A stretch of 64,000 nucleotides of DNA from Streptomyces xiaopingdaonensis (GCF_000262345.1 NZ_AJTQ01000037.1:1-64000), one strand, 5' to 3'. Numbered from the stretch's first letter, positions 44,115 to 53,651 are shown. The notes: generated by a model from the letters alone, not told the origin. Program-made: numbers and translations.

Positions 44115-44142
44115 TGTAAAGAACGCAGCGCCTCCTTTTACA
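44115..44142. promoter_or_regulatory. Inverted-repeat operator between pucR-like and dehydrogenase genes
   Basis: TGTAAA (44115-44120) and TTTACA (44137-44142) are inverted repeats with 16 bases between; the flanks (G after the first, CT before the second) extend the match imperfectly. It is only 9 bases upstream of the regulator's GTG and 82 bases before the dehydrogenase start, so it suits autoregulation plus control of the divergent operon. Confidence 0.6.
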
Positions 44143-44223
44143 GCCCGTCGCTCGGGGTTCTGGAAGCCTCGTCCGGGGCGGCCGCCGCCGCACCACCGAC
44201 CCTCGTACGAACCAGGAGCATCC

Positions 44224-45729
44224 GTGACAGAGACAGGACAGCCTCGCCTCGCGCACTGGGCCGACAACGCGCCGTACACCGGCGCGGGCGACCGTACGGC
44301 GCCGGTGACCGATCCGGCCACCGGACAGGTCACGGGCCGGGTCCTGCTGGCCACTTCCCAGGACGCGCACGCGGTGATCCGGTCGGCCAAGGCCGCCTTC
44401 CCGGCCTGGCGCGACGCCTCCCTCGCCCGGCGGACCGCCGTCCTCTTCCGCTTCCGTGAGCTGCTGAACGAGCGGAAGCAGGAGCTCGCCGAGATCATCA
44501 CCAGCGAACACGGCAAGGTGCTGTCGGACGCGCTGGGGGAGGTGACGCGGGGACAGGAGGTCGTGGAGTTCGCCTGCGGTATGCCGCACCTGCTCAAGGG
44601 CGGCTTCACCGAGAACGCCTCCACCGGCGTCGACGCCTTCTCGGTGCGCCAGCCGCTCGGCGTCGTCGGCGTCATCTCGCCGTTCAACTTCCCGGCGATG
44701 GTGCCGATGTGGTTCTTCCCGCTCGCCATCGCGGCCGGGAACACCGTGGTGCTCAAGCCCAGCGAGAAGGACCCCTCGTCCGCGCTGTGGCTCGCTCGGC
44801 TGTGGGCCGAGGCGGGCCTGCCCGACGGTGTCTTCAACGTACTGCAGGGCGACGCGACCGCGGTGGACGCGCTCCTCGACGACCCCTCGGTCAAGGCGGT
44901 CAGCTTCGTCGGCTCCACCCCCGTCGCCCAGCACGTCTACGCCCGCGGCACCGCGAACGGCAAGCGCGTCCAGGCGCTCGGCGGCGCGAAGAACCACGCG
45001 CTCGTCCTGCCCGACGCCGACCTCGACGTGGCGGCCGACGCGATGGTGAACGCCGGCTTCGGCTCGGCCGGCGAGCGGTGCATGGCGATATCCGCCGTGG
45101 TCGCGGTAGGAGGCGTCGGGGACGAACTCGTCGCAAAGATCGCGGAACGCGCGGCGGCCCTGCGCACCGGAGACGGCACCCGCGGCTGCGACATGGGGCC
45201 CCTGGTGACGGCGGCCCACCGCGACCGGGTCGCCTCCTACGTCGAGCAGGCGGAGATGGACGGCGCGGAGGTCGTCGTCGACGGCAGGACCGTGCGGCCC
45301 GACGGCGGGGACGGCGGCTTCTGGCTCGGCCCCACGCTCCTCGACGGCGTCGGCGTCGGCATGAGCTGCTACACGGACGAGATCTTCGGCCCCGTCCTCT
45401 CCGTGCTGCGGGTCGACACCTACGACGAGGCCCTGGAGCTGATCAACGCCAGCCCCTACGGCAACGGAACGGCGATCTTCACCAACGACGGCGGCGCGGC
45501 GCGGCGGTTCCGCAACGAGGTGGAGGTCGGCATGGTCGGCATCAACGTGCCCATCCCCGTGCCGATGGCCTACTACAGCTTCGGCGGTTGGAAGAGCTCC
45601 CTCTTCGGCGACACCCATGCGCACGGAGTGGAAGGGGTGTACTTCTTCACCCGCGCCAAGGCCGTCACGAGTCGCTGGCCCGACCCGAGCCACGGCGGCA
45701 TCAACCTCGGCTTTCCGCAGAACGCCTGA
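44224..45729 (+). CDS. mmsA: CoA-acylating methylmalonate-semialdehyde dehydrogenase
   Basis: A 501-residue aldehyde dehydrogenase starting at GTG 44224, five bases after AGGAG. Landmarks of the MMSDH group: GVISPFNFPAMVPMWFFPLA, GSTPVAQHVY, GGAKNHALVLPDAD and catalytic Cys in GSAGERCMAISAV, with the final YYSFGGWKSSLFGD. The enzyme turns malonate or methylmalonate semialdehyde plus CoA and NAD into acetyl- or propionyl-CoA, CO2 and NADH. With the class III aminotransferase 20 bases downstream it makes a two-step route for beta-alanine or beta-aminoisobutyrate breakdown, as in pyrimidine catabolism. Start and function are well supported; the true substrate is inferred. Confidence 0.92.
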   Translation: MTETGQPRLAHWADNAPYTGAGDRTAPVTDPATGQVTGRVLLATSQDAHAVIRSAKAAFPAWRDASLARRTAVLFRFRELLNERKQELAEIITSEHGKVLSDALGEVTRGQEVVEFACGMPHLLKGGFTENASTGVDAFSVRQPLGVVGVISPFNFPAMVPMWFFPLAIAAGNTVVLKPSEKDPSSALWLARLWAEAGLPDGVFNVLQGDATAVDALLDDPSVKAVSFVGSTPVAQHVYARGTANGKRVQALGGAKNHALVLPDADLDVAADAMVNAGFGSAGERCMAISAVVAVGGVGDELVAKIAERAAALRTGDGTRGCDMGPLVTAAHRDRVASYVEQAEMDGAEVVVDGRTVRPDGGDGGFWLGPTLLDGVGVGMSCYTDEIFGPVLSVLRVDTYDEALELINASPYGNGTAIFTNDGGAARRFRNEVEVGMVGINVPIPVPMAYYSFGGWKSSLFGDTHAHGVEGVYFFTRAKAVTSRWPDPSHGGINLGFPQNA

Positions 45730-45749
45730 ACTCCCGTAAGGAGACGCCC

Positions 45750-47114
45750 ATGACGATCGCCGACTCCGCCCGCGAGACCACCACTTCCGCGGCGCGCACC
45801 TACGCGCTCGACCGACGCCACGTCTTCCACTCCTGGTCGGCCCAGGCCGAGATCGCCCCCATGGTGATCACGCGGGCCGAGGGCTCGTACGTGTGGGACG
45901 GCGAGGGCAACCGGCTCCTCGACTTCTCCTCGCAGTTGGTCAACACCAACATCGGCCACCAGCACCCGGAGGTCGTGGAGGCCATCGCGGCGCAGGCACA
46001 CCGACTCGCCACCGTCGCCCCGCAGCACGCCAACGACCAGCGCTCGGAGGCGGCGAGGCTCGTCGCCGAGCACGCTCCCGGCGACCTGGACCAGGTCTTC
46101 TTCACCAACGGAGGCGCCGACGCCAACGAGCACGCCGTACGCATGGCCCGCCTCGTCACGGGGCGGCCGAAGGTGCTCAGCCGGTACCACTCCTACCACG
46201 GCGGCACCGAGCAGGCGATCAACCTCACCGGCGACCCGCGGCGTTGGGCCAACGACGACGGCCGTGCCGGCACCGTGCACTTCCTCGGCCCGTACCTCTA
46301 CCGCAGCGCCTTCCGGGCCACGACGGAAGAGGAGGAGTGCGCGGCGGCCCTCGCCCACCTCGAACAGGTCATCGAGTTGGAGGGCCCGCAGACGATCGCC
46401 GCCGTGCTGCTGGAGGCCATCCCCGGCACGGCCGGCATCATGGTGCCGCCTCCCGGCTACCTGAGCGGCGTCCGCGAACTCTGCGACCGGCACGGGATCA
46501 TGCTCATCGTCGACGAGGTGATGACCGGGTTCGGGCGCACCGGAGCGTGGTTCCACAGCGCGACCGAGGGCGTCGTCCCGGACCTGCTCACCTTCGCCAA
46601 GGGCGTCAACTCGGGCTACGTCCCGCTGGGCGGCGTCGTCCTCGGGCCGCGCACTGGCGAGTACTTCGCCCACCGCCCCTACCCCGGTGGCCTGACGTAC
46701 TCGGGCCACCCGCTCGCCTGCGCGTCGGCGGTCGCGGCGATGACCGTGATGGAGAGGGACGGCATCGTCGACCACGCGCGCCGAATCGGCGAGGACGTGC
46801 TCGGGCCGGGCCTCGCACGTCTCGCCGAACGGCATCCGAGCGTCGGGGAGGTCCGCGGCCTCGGCGTATTCTGGGCGATGGAGCTGGTGCGGGACCGCGG
46901 GACGCGGGAGCAGGTGGCGCCGACCGGCGGAAGCAGCCCGCTCATGGCGGAGGCGGTGGCGACGGCCAAGTCGCTCGGCCTGCTGCCGTTCGCCAACTCC
47001 CACCGCCTCCACGCCGTCCCACCGTGCACGGTCAGCGAGACGGAGGCGCGCGAGGGTCTGGAAATCCTCGACGGCGTGCTCGACCGGGTGGACCGGACGG
47101 TGGCGGGCGTCTAG
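45750..47114 (+). CDS. Class III PLP-dependent aminotransferase (beta-alanine/omega-amino-acid type)
   Basis: A 454-residue fold-type I aminotransferase with TAAGGAG upstream. Landmarks: DGEGNRLLDFSSQLVNTNIGHQHP, FFTNGGADANEHAVRMAR, SRYHSYHGGTEQAINLTGD, IVDEVMTGFGRTGAWF, and the PLP lysine in LTFAKGVNSGYVPLGG. It is closest in pattern to beta-alanine-pyruvate and taurine-pyruvate transaminases. It supplies the semialdehyde for the dehydrogenase upstream. The two genes are divergent from the PucR regulator. A hairpin terminator follows at 47160-47189. Confidence 0.92.
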   Translation: MTIADSARETTTSAARTYALDRRHVFHSWSAQAEIAPMVITRAEGSYVWDGEGNRLLDFSSQLVNTNIGHQHPEVVEAIAAQAHRLATVAPQHANDQRSEAARLVAEHAPGDLDQVFFTNGGADANEHAVRMARLVTGRPKVLSRYHSYHGGTEQAINLTGDPRRWANDDGRAGTVHFLGPYLYRSAFRATTEEEECAAALAHLEQVIELEGPQTIAAVLLEAIPGTAGIMVPPPGYLSGVRELCDRHGIMLIVDEVMTGFGRTGAWFHSATEGVVPDLLTFAKGVNSGYVPLGGVVLGPRTGEYFAHRPYPGGLTYSGHPLACASAVAAMTVMERDGIVDHARRIGEDVLGPGLARLAERHPSVGEVRGLGVFWAMELVRDRGTREQVAPTGGSSPLMAEAVATAKSLGLLPFANSHRLHAVPPCTVSETEAREGLEILDGVLDRVDRTVAGV

Positions 47115-47159
47115 GCGCTCCGGGGTTGCCGCCGACCCCGGGTTCGGCAGCAACCCCCG

Positions 47160-47189
47160 CCGCCGCGGCCGGAGTTCGCGCCGCGGCGG
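47160..47189. terminator. Perfect 10-bp hairpin between convergent genes
   Basis: CCGCCGCGGC (47160-47169) and GCCGCGGCGG (47180-47189) pair perfectly across a 10-base loop. It lies between the aminotransferase stop and the convergent flavoprotein stop, two bases from the latter, and should end both transcripts. Confidence 0.8.
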
Positions 47190-47190
47190 A

Positions 47191-48588
47191 TCACGTTCCC
47201 GAGATCGCGTCGGCGACGTGTGCCAGCGGGGAGGTGCTGCTGCGCCCCGCCGACTCCTGGCGGTCGGCGGCACGGTAGGCGGCGTACATTCCGCGGACCC
47301 CGAGCCACCTGGCCGGTTCCGGCTCCCAGCGGCGGGAGGTGTGCTCGGTCCAGGGCAGCCGCGTGCGTTCGGTCTCCTCGCCGAGGACGAGGTCGGTGAG
47401 GGTCCGCGCGGCGAGGTGCGAGGCGGTGACGCCCTGGCCCGTGTAACCGCCGGCCCAGCCGAGTCCGTCGGACCGCTCCAGGTGGACGGAGGGGCACCAG
47501 TCGCGTGGCACCGCGAGAACGCCGGACCACGCGTGCGCGAGGGCGCTGCCGGCGGCCGAGGGGAAGAGCCTGGCGAGGGTCGCGCCGAGAGAGGCGACGG
47601 TGGCGGGGCTGGTGGCGCCGCGCGTTTCGACTCGTGAGCCGAAGCGGTACGGGACGCCCCTGCCGCCCAGCGCGATACGGCCGTCGGCGGTGCGCTGGCC
47701 GTAGAGGTAGGCGTGCGTCTGGTCGCTGAAGAGCTCGTGCCCCGCCCAACCGAGGTTCTCCCACACCGCGTGCGGCAGCGGCTCGGTGACGATCATGGAC
47801 GAGTTCATCGCCAGCCACGTGCGGCGCTCGCCCGGCAGCCCGGCGGTGTAGCCCTCGGTGCACCGCAGTACGTACCGCGCGTGTACGTCTCCGAAGGGGG
47901 TGGAGGCGGTGCGCGGTGCGATCCGGGTGACGGGGGTCGACTCGTGGAGCCGCACGCCGAGCCGGGTGACGGCGGCGGCGAGCCCTGTGACCAGCTTCGC
48001 CGGGTGGACGCGGGCGCAGTGCGGGTTGAACGCGGCGGCGAGCCCGCCGGCGACGTTGATCCGCTCGGCCAACTCGTCCGCGGTGAGCAGCACTTCGTCC
48101 TCGTGGCCCCAGTGCCTGTCGTGCTCGACCGAGGCGCGCAGGCGCTCCAGTTGTGCGGGCGCGTGCGCCACCCGCAGGTAGCCGCTCCTGACCGCGTCCG
48201 CCTCGATGCCCTCGTGCTCCATGGCCGCGAGGACCTCGTCGACCTCCGCGTTCATGAGCGCCTGGAAGCGCAGCACGGCCGATCTGCCGCGCTCCTTCGC
48301 GAAGCGGGCAGGGGACCCGGGGATCTTGCCCGAGAGCCAGCCGCCGTTGCGTCCCGAGGCGCCGAAGCCGGCGAACTCGCGCTCCAGGACGACGACGTCC
48401 CAGTCGGGCCTCGCCTTCTTGAGGTGGTACGCCGTCCACAGGCCCGTGTAACCGGCGCCCACCACGCAGACGTCGGCGCTGGTGGGACCCTGCAAAGGGG
48501 GACGGCGCGGGGGGAAGCCGGTCTGTGCGAACCAGAAGGAGACGTTGCCGTTTTCCTGTGCGTGACGGGGCGGTGCGGGATCGGACAT
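47191..48588 (-). CDS. FAD-dependent amine/amino-acid oxidoreductase (DAO superfamily, PuuB-like)
   Basis: A 465-residue flavoprotein. VVGAGYTGLWTAYHLKKA near residue 42 is the FAD-binding GxGxxG with a typical acidic residue at VVLERE, followed by GFGASGRNGGW, the pattern shared with gamma-glutamylputrescine oxidase PuuB and related enzymes. The C-terminal HAWSGVLAVPRDWCPSV and GWAGGYTGQGVTASHLAARTLTDLVLG complete the DAO fold. The neighbours are an MHS transporter and hydantoinase genes upstream in the same direction, and an aminotransferase and dehydrogenase pair convergent to it. An oxidation of a secondary or primary amine to an aldehyde is the likely step. Confidence 0.85.
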   Translation of the reverse strand: MSDPAPPRHAQENGNVSFWFAQTGFPPRRPPLQGPTSADVCVVGAGYTGLWTAYHLKKARPDWDVVVLEREFAGFGASGRNGGWLSGKIPGSPARFAKERGRSAVLRFQALMNAEVDEVLAAMEHEGIEADAVRSGYLRVAHAPAQLERLRASVEHDRHWGHEDEVLLTADELAERINVAGGLAAAFNPHCARVHPAKLVTGLAAAVTRLGVRLHESTPVTRIAPRTASTPFGDVHARYVLRCTEGYTAGLPGERRTWLAMNSSMIVTEPLPHAVWENLGWAGHELFSDQTHAYLYGQRTADGRIALGGRGVPYRFGSRVETRGATSPATVASLGATLARLFPSAAGSALAHAWSGVLAVPRDWCPSVHLERSDGLGWAGGYTGQGVTASHLAARTLTDLVLGEETERTRLPWTEHTSRRWEPEPARWLGVRGMYAAYRAADRQESAGRSSTSPLAHVADAISGT

Positions 48589-48618
48589 GGAAGGGCTCCG
48601 GGGTGTGGTGAGCGTGGG

Positions 48619-49944
48619 TCAGAGCGCGTGCGTACCGCTCGCGGCCGGCTGCTCAGGTGCGGCTGCCGGTCCTTCGGCGCCCCCGCGCGGAAGCGCGAAG
48701 CACGCGCCCGCCATGAGCGCGGCGATGACGGCGGTGAGCAGGGCGACCGAAGTGGTCGAGCCCGTCCGGTCGAGCAGGTACGTCGAGATGCTGGGGGTGA
48801 TGCCGCCGATGGAGCCGGCGACTCCGTAGCACAGGGAGGCGCCTGTGTAGCGGACCTCGGGGCTGAAGAGCAGCGCGACCTCCGCAGCGAGGACGCCGTA
48901 GGCGGCGCCGACGAACGCCATGCTGACGGCGACGCCCGCGTACAGCAGCAGACTCCGCTCCGTGCCGACGAGGGCGAACGCGGGGAACGCCCACACCAGG
49001 AGGCCGACGGCCGAGACGGCGGCCACCCTCCGGGCGCCGAAGCGCGGCGCCAGAAGCGCACCGACGAGGACGAACAGCCCCTCGCTGACGGCGGCGACCA
49101 GGTTGGTGGGCAGAGTGAGCGACGTGCTCATGCCCAGGGTCTCGGTGGCGTAGACAAGCGTGAAGGTGGTCAGCAGGTAGTAGGTGACGAAGACGCCGGA
49201 GAAGGCGCCGACACCGACGAGGACGCGCCGCCAGTCCTGCCGCAGCACGGCGGCCACCGGCAGGGAGGCGGGCGCCTGCACGTTCTTCGCGGCGAAGTCG
49301 GGGGACTCGTGGATCTTCTGGCGGATCACCAGCCCGACGGGGATCAGCAGCACCGACGCGAGGAAGGGGATACGCCAGCCCCAGCTCTGCAGCCAGCCGT
49401 CGGACCCGGTGGTGACCACGAGGAAGACGAGCGTCGCGAGCAACAGGCCGAGCGGCGAACCGAGTTGGGCGAAGGCGCCGAAGAGCGTCCTGCGCCGCGG
49501 CGCCGCGTGCTCGATGCCGATGAGCGCGGCGCCGCCCCACTCCCCGCCGACGGCCATGCCCTGCACGATGCGCAGCAGCAGGAGCAGCACGGGCGCGGTG
49601 GCACCGACCATGGCGTACGAGGGGAGGAGGCCGACGGCCACGGTGGCGCCTCCCATCAGCAGCAGAGTGACGACGAGGGTGCGCTTGCGCCCGATGCGGT
49701 CGCCGAAGTGGCCGAAGACGATCGCGCCGAAGGGCCTGGCGAGGAACCCGGCGGCGAAGGTCGCCAGCGAGAGCAGCGTGCCGATGAGCGGCGACAGTTC
49801 GGGGAAGAAGACGCGGTTGAACACGAGCGCCGACGCGGTGCCGTAGATGAAGAAGTCGTACCACTCGATGGTGGTGCCGATGATCTGGGCCGAGGCCAGC
49901 CGTGAGGTGGAGGGGGCGGCCGCGTGGCCGCTTCCGTTGCGCAT
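48619..49944 (-). CDS. MFS transporter, metabolite:H+ symporter (MHS) family
   Basis: A 441-residue carrier with twelve spans. The signature TTIEWYDFFIYGTASALVF at the first span and GHFGDRIGRKRTL after span 2 are typical of the MHS group (shikimate, proline/betaine, alpha-ketoglutarate and citrate carriers), and MAVGGEWGGAALIGIEHA is also characteristic. It is preceded by AGGAG and sits between the hydantoinase B and flavoprotein genes in one operon. It probably imports the organic acid or zwitterionic substrate of the pathway. Confidence 0.9.
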   Translation of the reverse strand: MRNGSGHAAAPSTSRLASAQIIGTTIEWYDFFIYGTASALVFNRVFFPELSPLIGTLLSLATFAAGFLARPFGAIVFGHFGDRIGRKRTLVVTLLLMGGATVAVGLLPSYAMVGATAPVLLLLLRIVQGMAVGGEWGGAALIGIEHAAPRRRTLFGAFAQLGSPLGLLLATLVFLVVTTGSDGWLQSWGWRIPFLASVLLIPVGLVIRQKIHESPDFAAKNVQAPASLPVAAVLRQDWRRVLVGVGAFSGVFVTYYLLTTFTLVYATETLGMSTSLTLPTNLVAAVSEGLFVLVGALLAPRFGARRVAAVSAVGLLVWAFPAFALVGTERSLLLYAGVAVSMAFVGAAYGVLAAEVALLFSPEVRYTGASLCYGVAGSIGGITPSISTYLLDRTGSTTSVALLTAVIAALMAGACFALPRGGAEGPAAAPEQPAASGTHAL

Positions 49945-50003
49945 GGACGTGCTCCTGGGAACGAGGCGGTACGGGGGAGGGGCGCGGGTCCGTCCCGCAG
50001 TGC

Positions 50004-51641
50004 TCAGGTGGCGATGCCGTCGTGCCGGTCGCGTTCCGCGCTCCGGGCGCCGCGCTCCGCAGGAGAGCCGTGGCCTCCGCCGCCGCCGGTGACGACGCTG
50101 ATGCGGTCCCCCGCGCGCAGCTTCTCGTGGAAGACGACCGGCAGTTGCTCGACGCCGCCGTCGGCCCTGGTGACGGTGAAGGCGCCGGTGCCGCCTGCCT
50201 CCCCGCCGTCCGCTCCGGGCGCCCCGCTGCGGTGGCGGTCGGCGTAGCCGGCGATGTCGACGCCGTCGGCCACCGCCTCGTAGGTGCGGCGGATGCCGGT
50301 GCCCCCGCGGTGCCTGCCGGCGCCGCCCGAGTCCTCGTGGAGGGCGTACTCGACGACGCGGAAGTGCGAGTACTCCGACTCCAGTGCCTCCACGGGGGAG
50401 TTGGCGCAGTTGGAGACGGGGTTGTCGAGCGCGTCGGCTCCGTCGTGCGCCGCGCAGGCGCCCCAGCCGCCGCCGAGGATCTCCAGCACCACCTGGTAGG
50501 TGCCCGTGGCGCGTTCGAGATGGCTGACGGTGAACGCCGTCGTCGTGTCGAAGCCCGTGGCGGCCGCACGCTCGGGTACCTGCGGACCGAGCGCCTCGAT
50601 GACGGCGTTGAAGACCCGGCTGGCCGGGGTGAGCCGGCTGCGGACGGCGGCCGGCGGGCGCGGGTTGAGGATGCTCCCGAGCGGGGCGTGGACGGTGATC
50701 GGACGGTTGCAGCCCTCGTTGAAGGGGATGTCCGGCTCGTCGAGCAGGCAGCGCACGGCGCTGATCGCGGACGAAACGGTGGAGGCGAAGGGGCAGTTGA
50801 CGTTGCCCTCGATCTGCCCGTCGGTTCCGGTGAAGTCGATGTGCAGCTCATCGCCGGAGACGGTGATCCGGGCGCGGACCTCGGCCGTCGTGCCGCCCCA
50901 CGGTGCGGCGTCGAGGCTCTGCACCGACTCGTACACGCCGTCGGGAACCCGGCCGAGAGCGGAGCGGGTCCGGCGCTCGGCGTAGTCCTTGAGCTCCTCC
51001 ATCGCCGCCAGGCAGTCGGCGGTGGTGAAGCGCTCGGCGGCCTCGGCGAGCCGGGTGGCGGCCGTCCGGTTCGCCGCGAACTGGGCGTTGAGGTCGCCGA
51101 TCACCAACTCGGGCACCCGGACGTTGGCGCGCACCATCTCCTCCGCGAAACCGCCGCGCCCCCAGTCCCGCGAGACGGAGAAGCGGCTCAGCGGAAGCCG
51201 CAGGCCTTCCTGGTAGATCTCGGTGGCGGTGGCGTTGAGCCCTGGGCTGCCGCCCCCGATGTCGACGTGGTGGGCCACGCTCGCCGCGAAGGCCGCCAGC
51301 CTGCCGTCGAGGAAGACCGGCGTGAACAGGTAGATGTCCTGGAGGTGTTGGCCGCCGCTGAACGGGTCGTTCATCAGCAGCGCGTCGTCCTCGGTGAGCG
51401 TGGCCGGGTCGACCGCCTCGGTGAGCCCGCGCAGCGCGAAGGAGATCCCCGCCGTCATGATGGGGATGCACTCCGCCTGGTCGATGACCTCGCCGCGCGC
51501 GTCCGTGAGCGCCACCGAGTAGTCGCGGGCCTCCCGGACGATGGAGGAGAAGGCAGCACGGCGCAGGTCGGTCGCCATCTCGCGGGTGAGGGACGAGTAG
51601 GCGGCCTGGATCAGTCCCAGGCGGGACGGGTCGAGTGCCAT
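50004..51641 (-). CDS. hyuB: Hydantoinase B / 5-oxoprolinase B-like subunit
   Basis: A 545-residue protein of the HyuB family: MALDPSRLGLIQAAYSSLTREMATDLRRAAFSSIVREARDYSV at the start, MNDPFSGGQHLQD near residue 117, VAHHVDIGGGSPG and a late HEDSGGAGRHRGGTGIRR. AGGAG overlaps the end of hyuA, with only three bases between the genes. With HyuA it forms an ATP-dependent amidohydrolase that opens cyclic amides such as N-methylhydantoin or 5-oxoproline, or a relative of acetone carboxylase. The true substrate is not readable. Confidence 0.9.
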   Translation of the reverse strand: MALDPSRLGLIQAAYSSLTREMATDLRRAAFSSIVREARDYSVALTDARGEVIDQAECIPIMTAGISFALRGLTEAVDPATLTEDDALLMNDPFSGGQHLQDIYLFTPVFLDGRLAAFAASVAHHVDIGGGSPGLNATATEIYQEGLRLPLSRFSVSRDWGRGGFAEEMVRANVRVPELVIGDLNAQFAANRTAATRLAEAAERFTTADCLAAMEELKDYAERRTRSALGRVPDGVYESVQSLDAAPWGGTTAEVRARITVSGDELHIDFTGTDGQIEGNVNCPFASTVSSAISAVRCLLDEPDIPFNEGCNRPITVHAPLGSILNPRPPAAVRSRLTPASRVFNAVIEALGPQVPERAAATGFDTTTAFTVSHLERATGTYQVVLEILGGGWGACAAHDGADALDNPVSNCANSPVEALESEYSHFRVVEYALHEDSGGAGRHRGGTGIRRTYEAVADGVDIAGYADRHRSGAPGADGGEAGGTGAFTVTRADGGVEQLPVVFHEKLRAGDRISVVTGGGGGHGSPAERGARSAERDRHDGIAT

Positions 51642-51644
51642 GGG

Positions 51645-53651
51645 TCAGCTCCTGGTGAGGACGAGGTTGGTCGCGGGGTCGACCGAGGCCGACCAGCCGC
51701 TGGGGACGAACGTCGTGGAGGACTCGTCCGTCAGCACCGCGGGCCCGGCGAGGCTCGCGCCGGGCGCGAGCGTCTCCCGCGGCAGGGCCACGGCCTCGGT
51801 GGGCGAGCCGCCCTCCAGAACGGTGCAGGTCTCCGCCGCACCCTCGCCGCCGGCTGCGACCGAGGGCAGCGCCACCGGGGGCCGCGGCGTGCTGACACTC
51901 AGCCGCAACGTGACCACCTGCACCGGCGCGCCCGGCTCTGCGTGCCCGAAGCGCTTCGCGTGCAGTGCGTGGAAGTCGACGACCAGCCGCTCGAGGAGCC
52001 CCGGGCCGCTCTCCGGGAGCGGTACGGACAGCTCGAAGCCCTGACCCGCATACCGCATGTCGACGCTCCAGGTGTCCCGCGTCGCCGTCGAGTCGACCCC
52101 CTGCTCGGCGAGTTCGGCGTGCGCCTCGCCGGTGACCGCGGACATGACGGCGCCCAGGTGCGCGTCGTCGAGCCCTTCGGCCGGAGCCAGCACCGTACGC
52201 GCGAACTCGCGCCGGAAGCCCGCGACGAGCAGCCCGTAGGCGGACGCCAACCCCGGGTACGGCGCCACGAGGACGCGGCGCATGCCCAGTTCGTCGGCGA
52301 CGCCGGCTGCGTGCACCGGCCCGGCTCCGCCGTAGGCGAGGAGCGTCAACCCCCGCGGGTCGTGGCCGCGTTCGACCGAGGCCACCCGGATGGCGCCGGC
52401 CATGGCGACGTTGGCGAGCTGGTACGCCGACCACGCTGCCTCCCCGACGCCGACGCCGAGGTCGTCAGCGGGGCCGGCGAAGGCCGCCGCCGCGGCGTCG
52501 AGGTCGAGCGGGAAGCGGCCGGCGAGCCGGGGCCGCGGACCGAGCAGCCCGAGGACGGCGTCGGCGTCCGTGACGGTGGCGGCCGTGCCGCCGCGCCCGT
52601 AGCAGGCGGGCCCCGGACTCGCGCCCGCGCTCCGCGGACCGACCGTCAGCAGGCCCCCGCTGTCCACCCCGACGATGCTTCCGCCGCCGGCGCCCACGGT
52701 GGTGATGTCCACCATGGGGACGCGGATCGGCAGGCCGTCCACCGTCACCTCCGGGGTGAGCTGCGGAGCGCCGTCCTCGATGAGCGCGACGTCCGTGCTG
52801 GTCCCGCCCATGTCCATGGTGACGATGTCGCGGAGTCCGGCCGACGCGGCCACGGCGACGGCACCGCTGACCCCCGCCGCGGGCCCGGACAGCAGCATCG
52901 TCACGGGCCGGCCGGTGACGACGGGCACCGGTACCGCGCCGCCGTTGGACTGCATCACCTGCAAATCCGTGATCCCGCACCGGGCGCCCTCGGCCGCGAT
53001 CCGCGAGAGGTACCCGGCGACGGCAGGCCGTACGAAGGCGTCGACGGCGGTGGTGCTGGCCCGCTCGTACTCGCGGAACTCGCGGGCCACGGCGCACGAG
53101 AGGGAGACCGGGAGCGCGGAATCGACCGCGGCGACGAGCTCGGCCACGCGCCGCTCGTGGGCCGGGTTGCCGTAGGAGTGCAACAGGCACACGGCGATGG
53201 CTTCCGCGCCCTCGGCGAGGAGTTCCTTGACGGCGCTCAGGACGCTCGCCTCGTCCAACTCCCGCGCCACCTCCCCGTCGGACGTGATCCGCTCGTCGAC
53301 CTCCCGGACGAGGTGGCGGGGGACGAGCGGCGCGGGTTTCACGTAGCGCAGGTCGTACATCCGGTCGCGGTCCTGGCGCTGCAGTGCGAGCAGGTCGCGG
53401 AAGCCACGGGTGACCAGCAGCCCGAGCCGCGGACCGCGCCGCTCGAGGAGCGCGTTGGTCGCGACGGTGCTGCCGTGCAACAGCGCCGCGTCCTCCCGCA
53501 GTTCGGGCGGCAGGCTCTCCAGCGCCTCGATCACCGCGTGCGCGGGGTCCTGCGGCGTCGAGAAGACCTTCGTCGTCGCCCGCAACGCCCCGTCTTCGTC
53601 GAGGACGACGACGTCGGTGAAGGTGCCGCCGCATTCGACACCGATGCGCAT
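51645..53651 (-). CDS. hyuA: Hydantoinase A / 5-oxoprolinase A-like subunit
   Basis: A 668-residue protein starting at ATG 53651 after AAAGGGG. The actin-like ATPase motifs are intact: GVECGGTFTDVVVLDEDG at the N-terminus and TMDMGGTSTDVALIEDG near residue 283, with MQSNGGAVP and AGPAAGVSGA between. It ends with the small HyuA C-terminal domain. It is the first gene of the operon hyuA-hyuB-MHS transporter-flavoprotein, divergent from the LuxR-type sensor. ATP cleavage phosphorylates the cyclic amide before ring opening. Confidence 0.92.
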   Translation of the reverse strand: MRIGVECGGTFTDVVVLDEDGALRATTKVFSTPQDPAHAVIEALESLPPELREDAALLHGSTVATNALLERRGPRLGLLVTRGFRDLLALQRQDRDRMYDLRYVKPAPLVPRHLVREVDERITSDGEVARELDEASVLSAVKELLAEGAEAIAVCLLHSYGNPAHERRVAELVAAVDSALPVSLSCAVAREFREYERASTTAVDAFVRPAVAGYLSRIAAEGARCGITDLQVMQSNGGAVPVPVVTGRPVTMLLSGPAAGVSGAVAVAASAGLRDIVTMDMGGTSTDVALIEDGAPQLTPEVTVDGLPIRVPMVDITTVGAGGGSIVGVDSGGLLTVGPRSAGASPGPACYGRGGTAATVTDADAVLGLLGPRPRLAGRFPLDLDAAAAAFAGPADDLGVGVGEAAWSAYQLANVAMAGAIRVASVERGHDPRGLTLLAYGGAGPVHAAGVADELGMRRVLVAPYPGLASAYGLLVAGFRREFARTVLAPAEGLDDAHLGAVMSAVTGEAHAELAEQGVDSTATRDTWSVDMRYAGQGFELSVPLPESGPGLLERLVVDFHALHAKRFGHAEPGAPVQVVTLRLSVSTPRPPVALPSVAAGGEGAAETCTVLEGGSPTEAVALPRETLAPGASLAGPAVLTDESSTTFVPSGWSASVDPATNLVLTRS

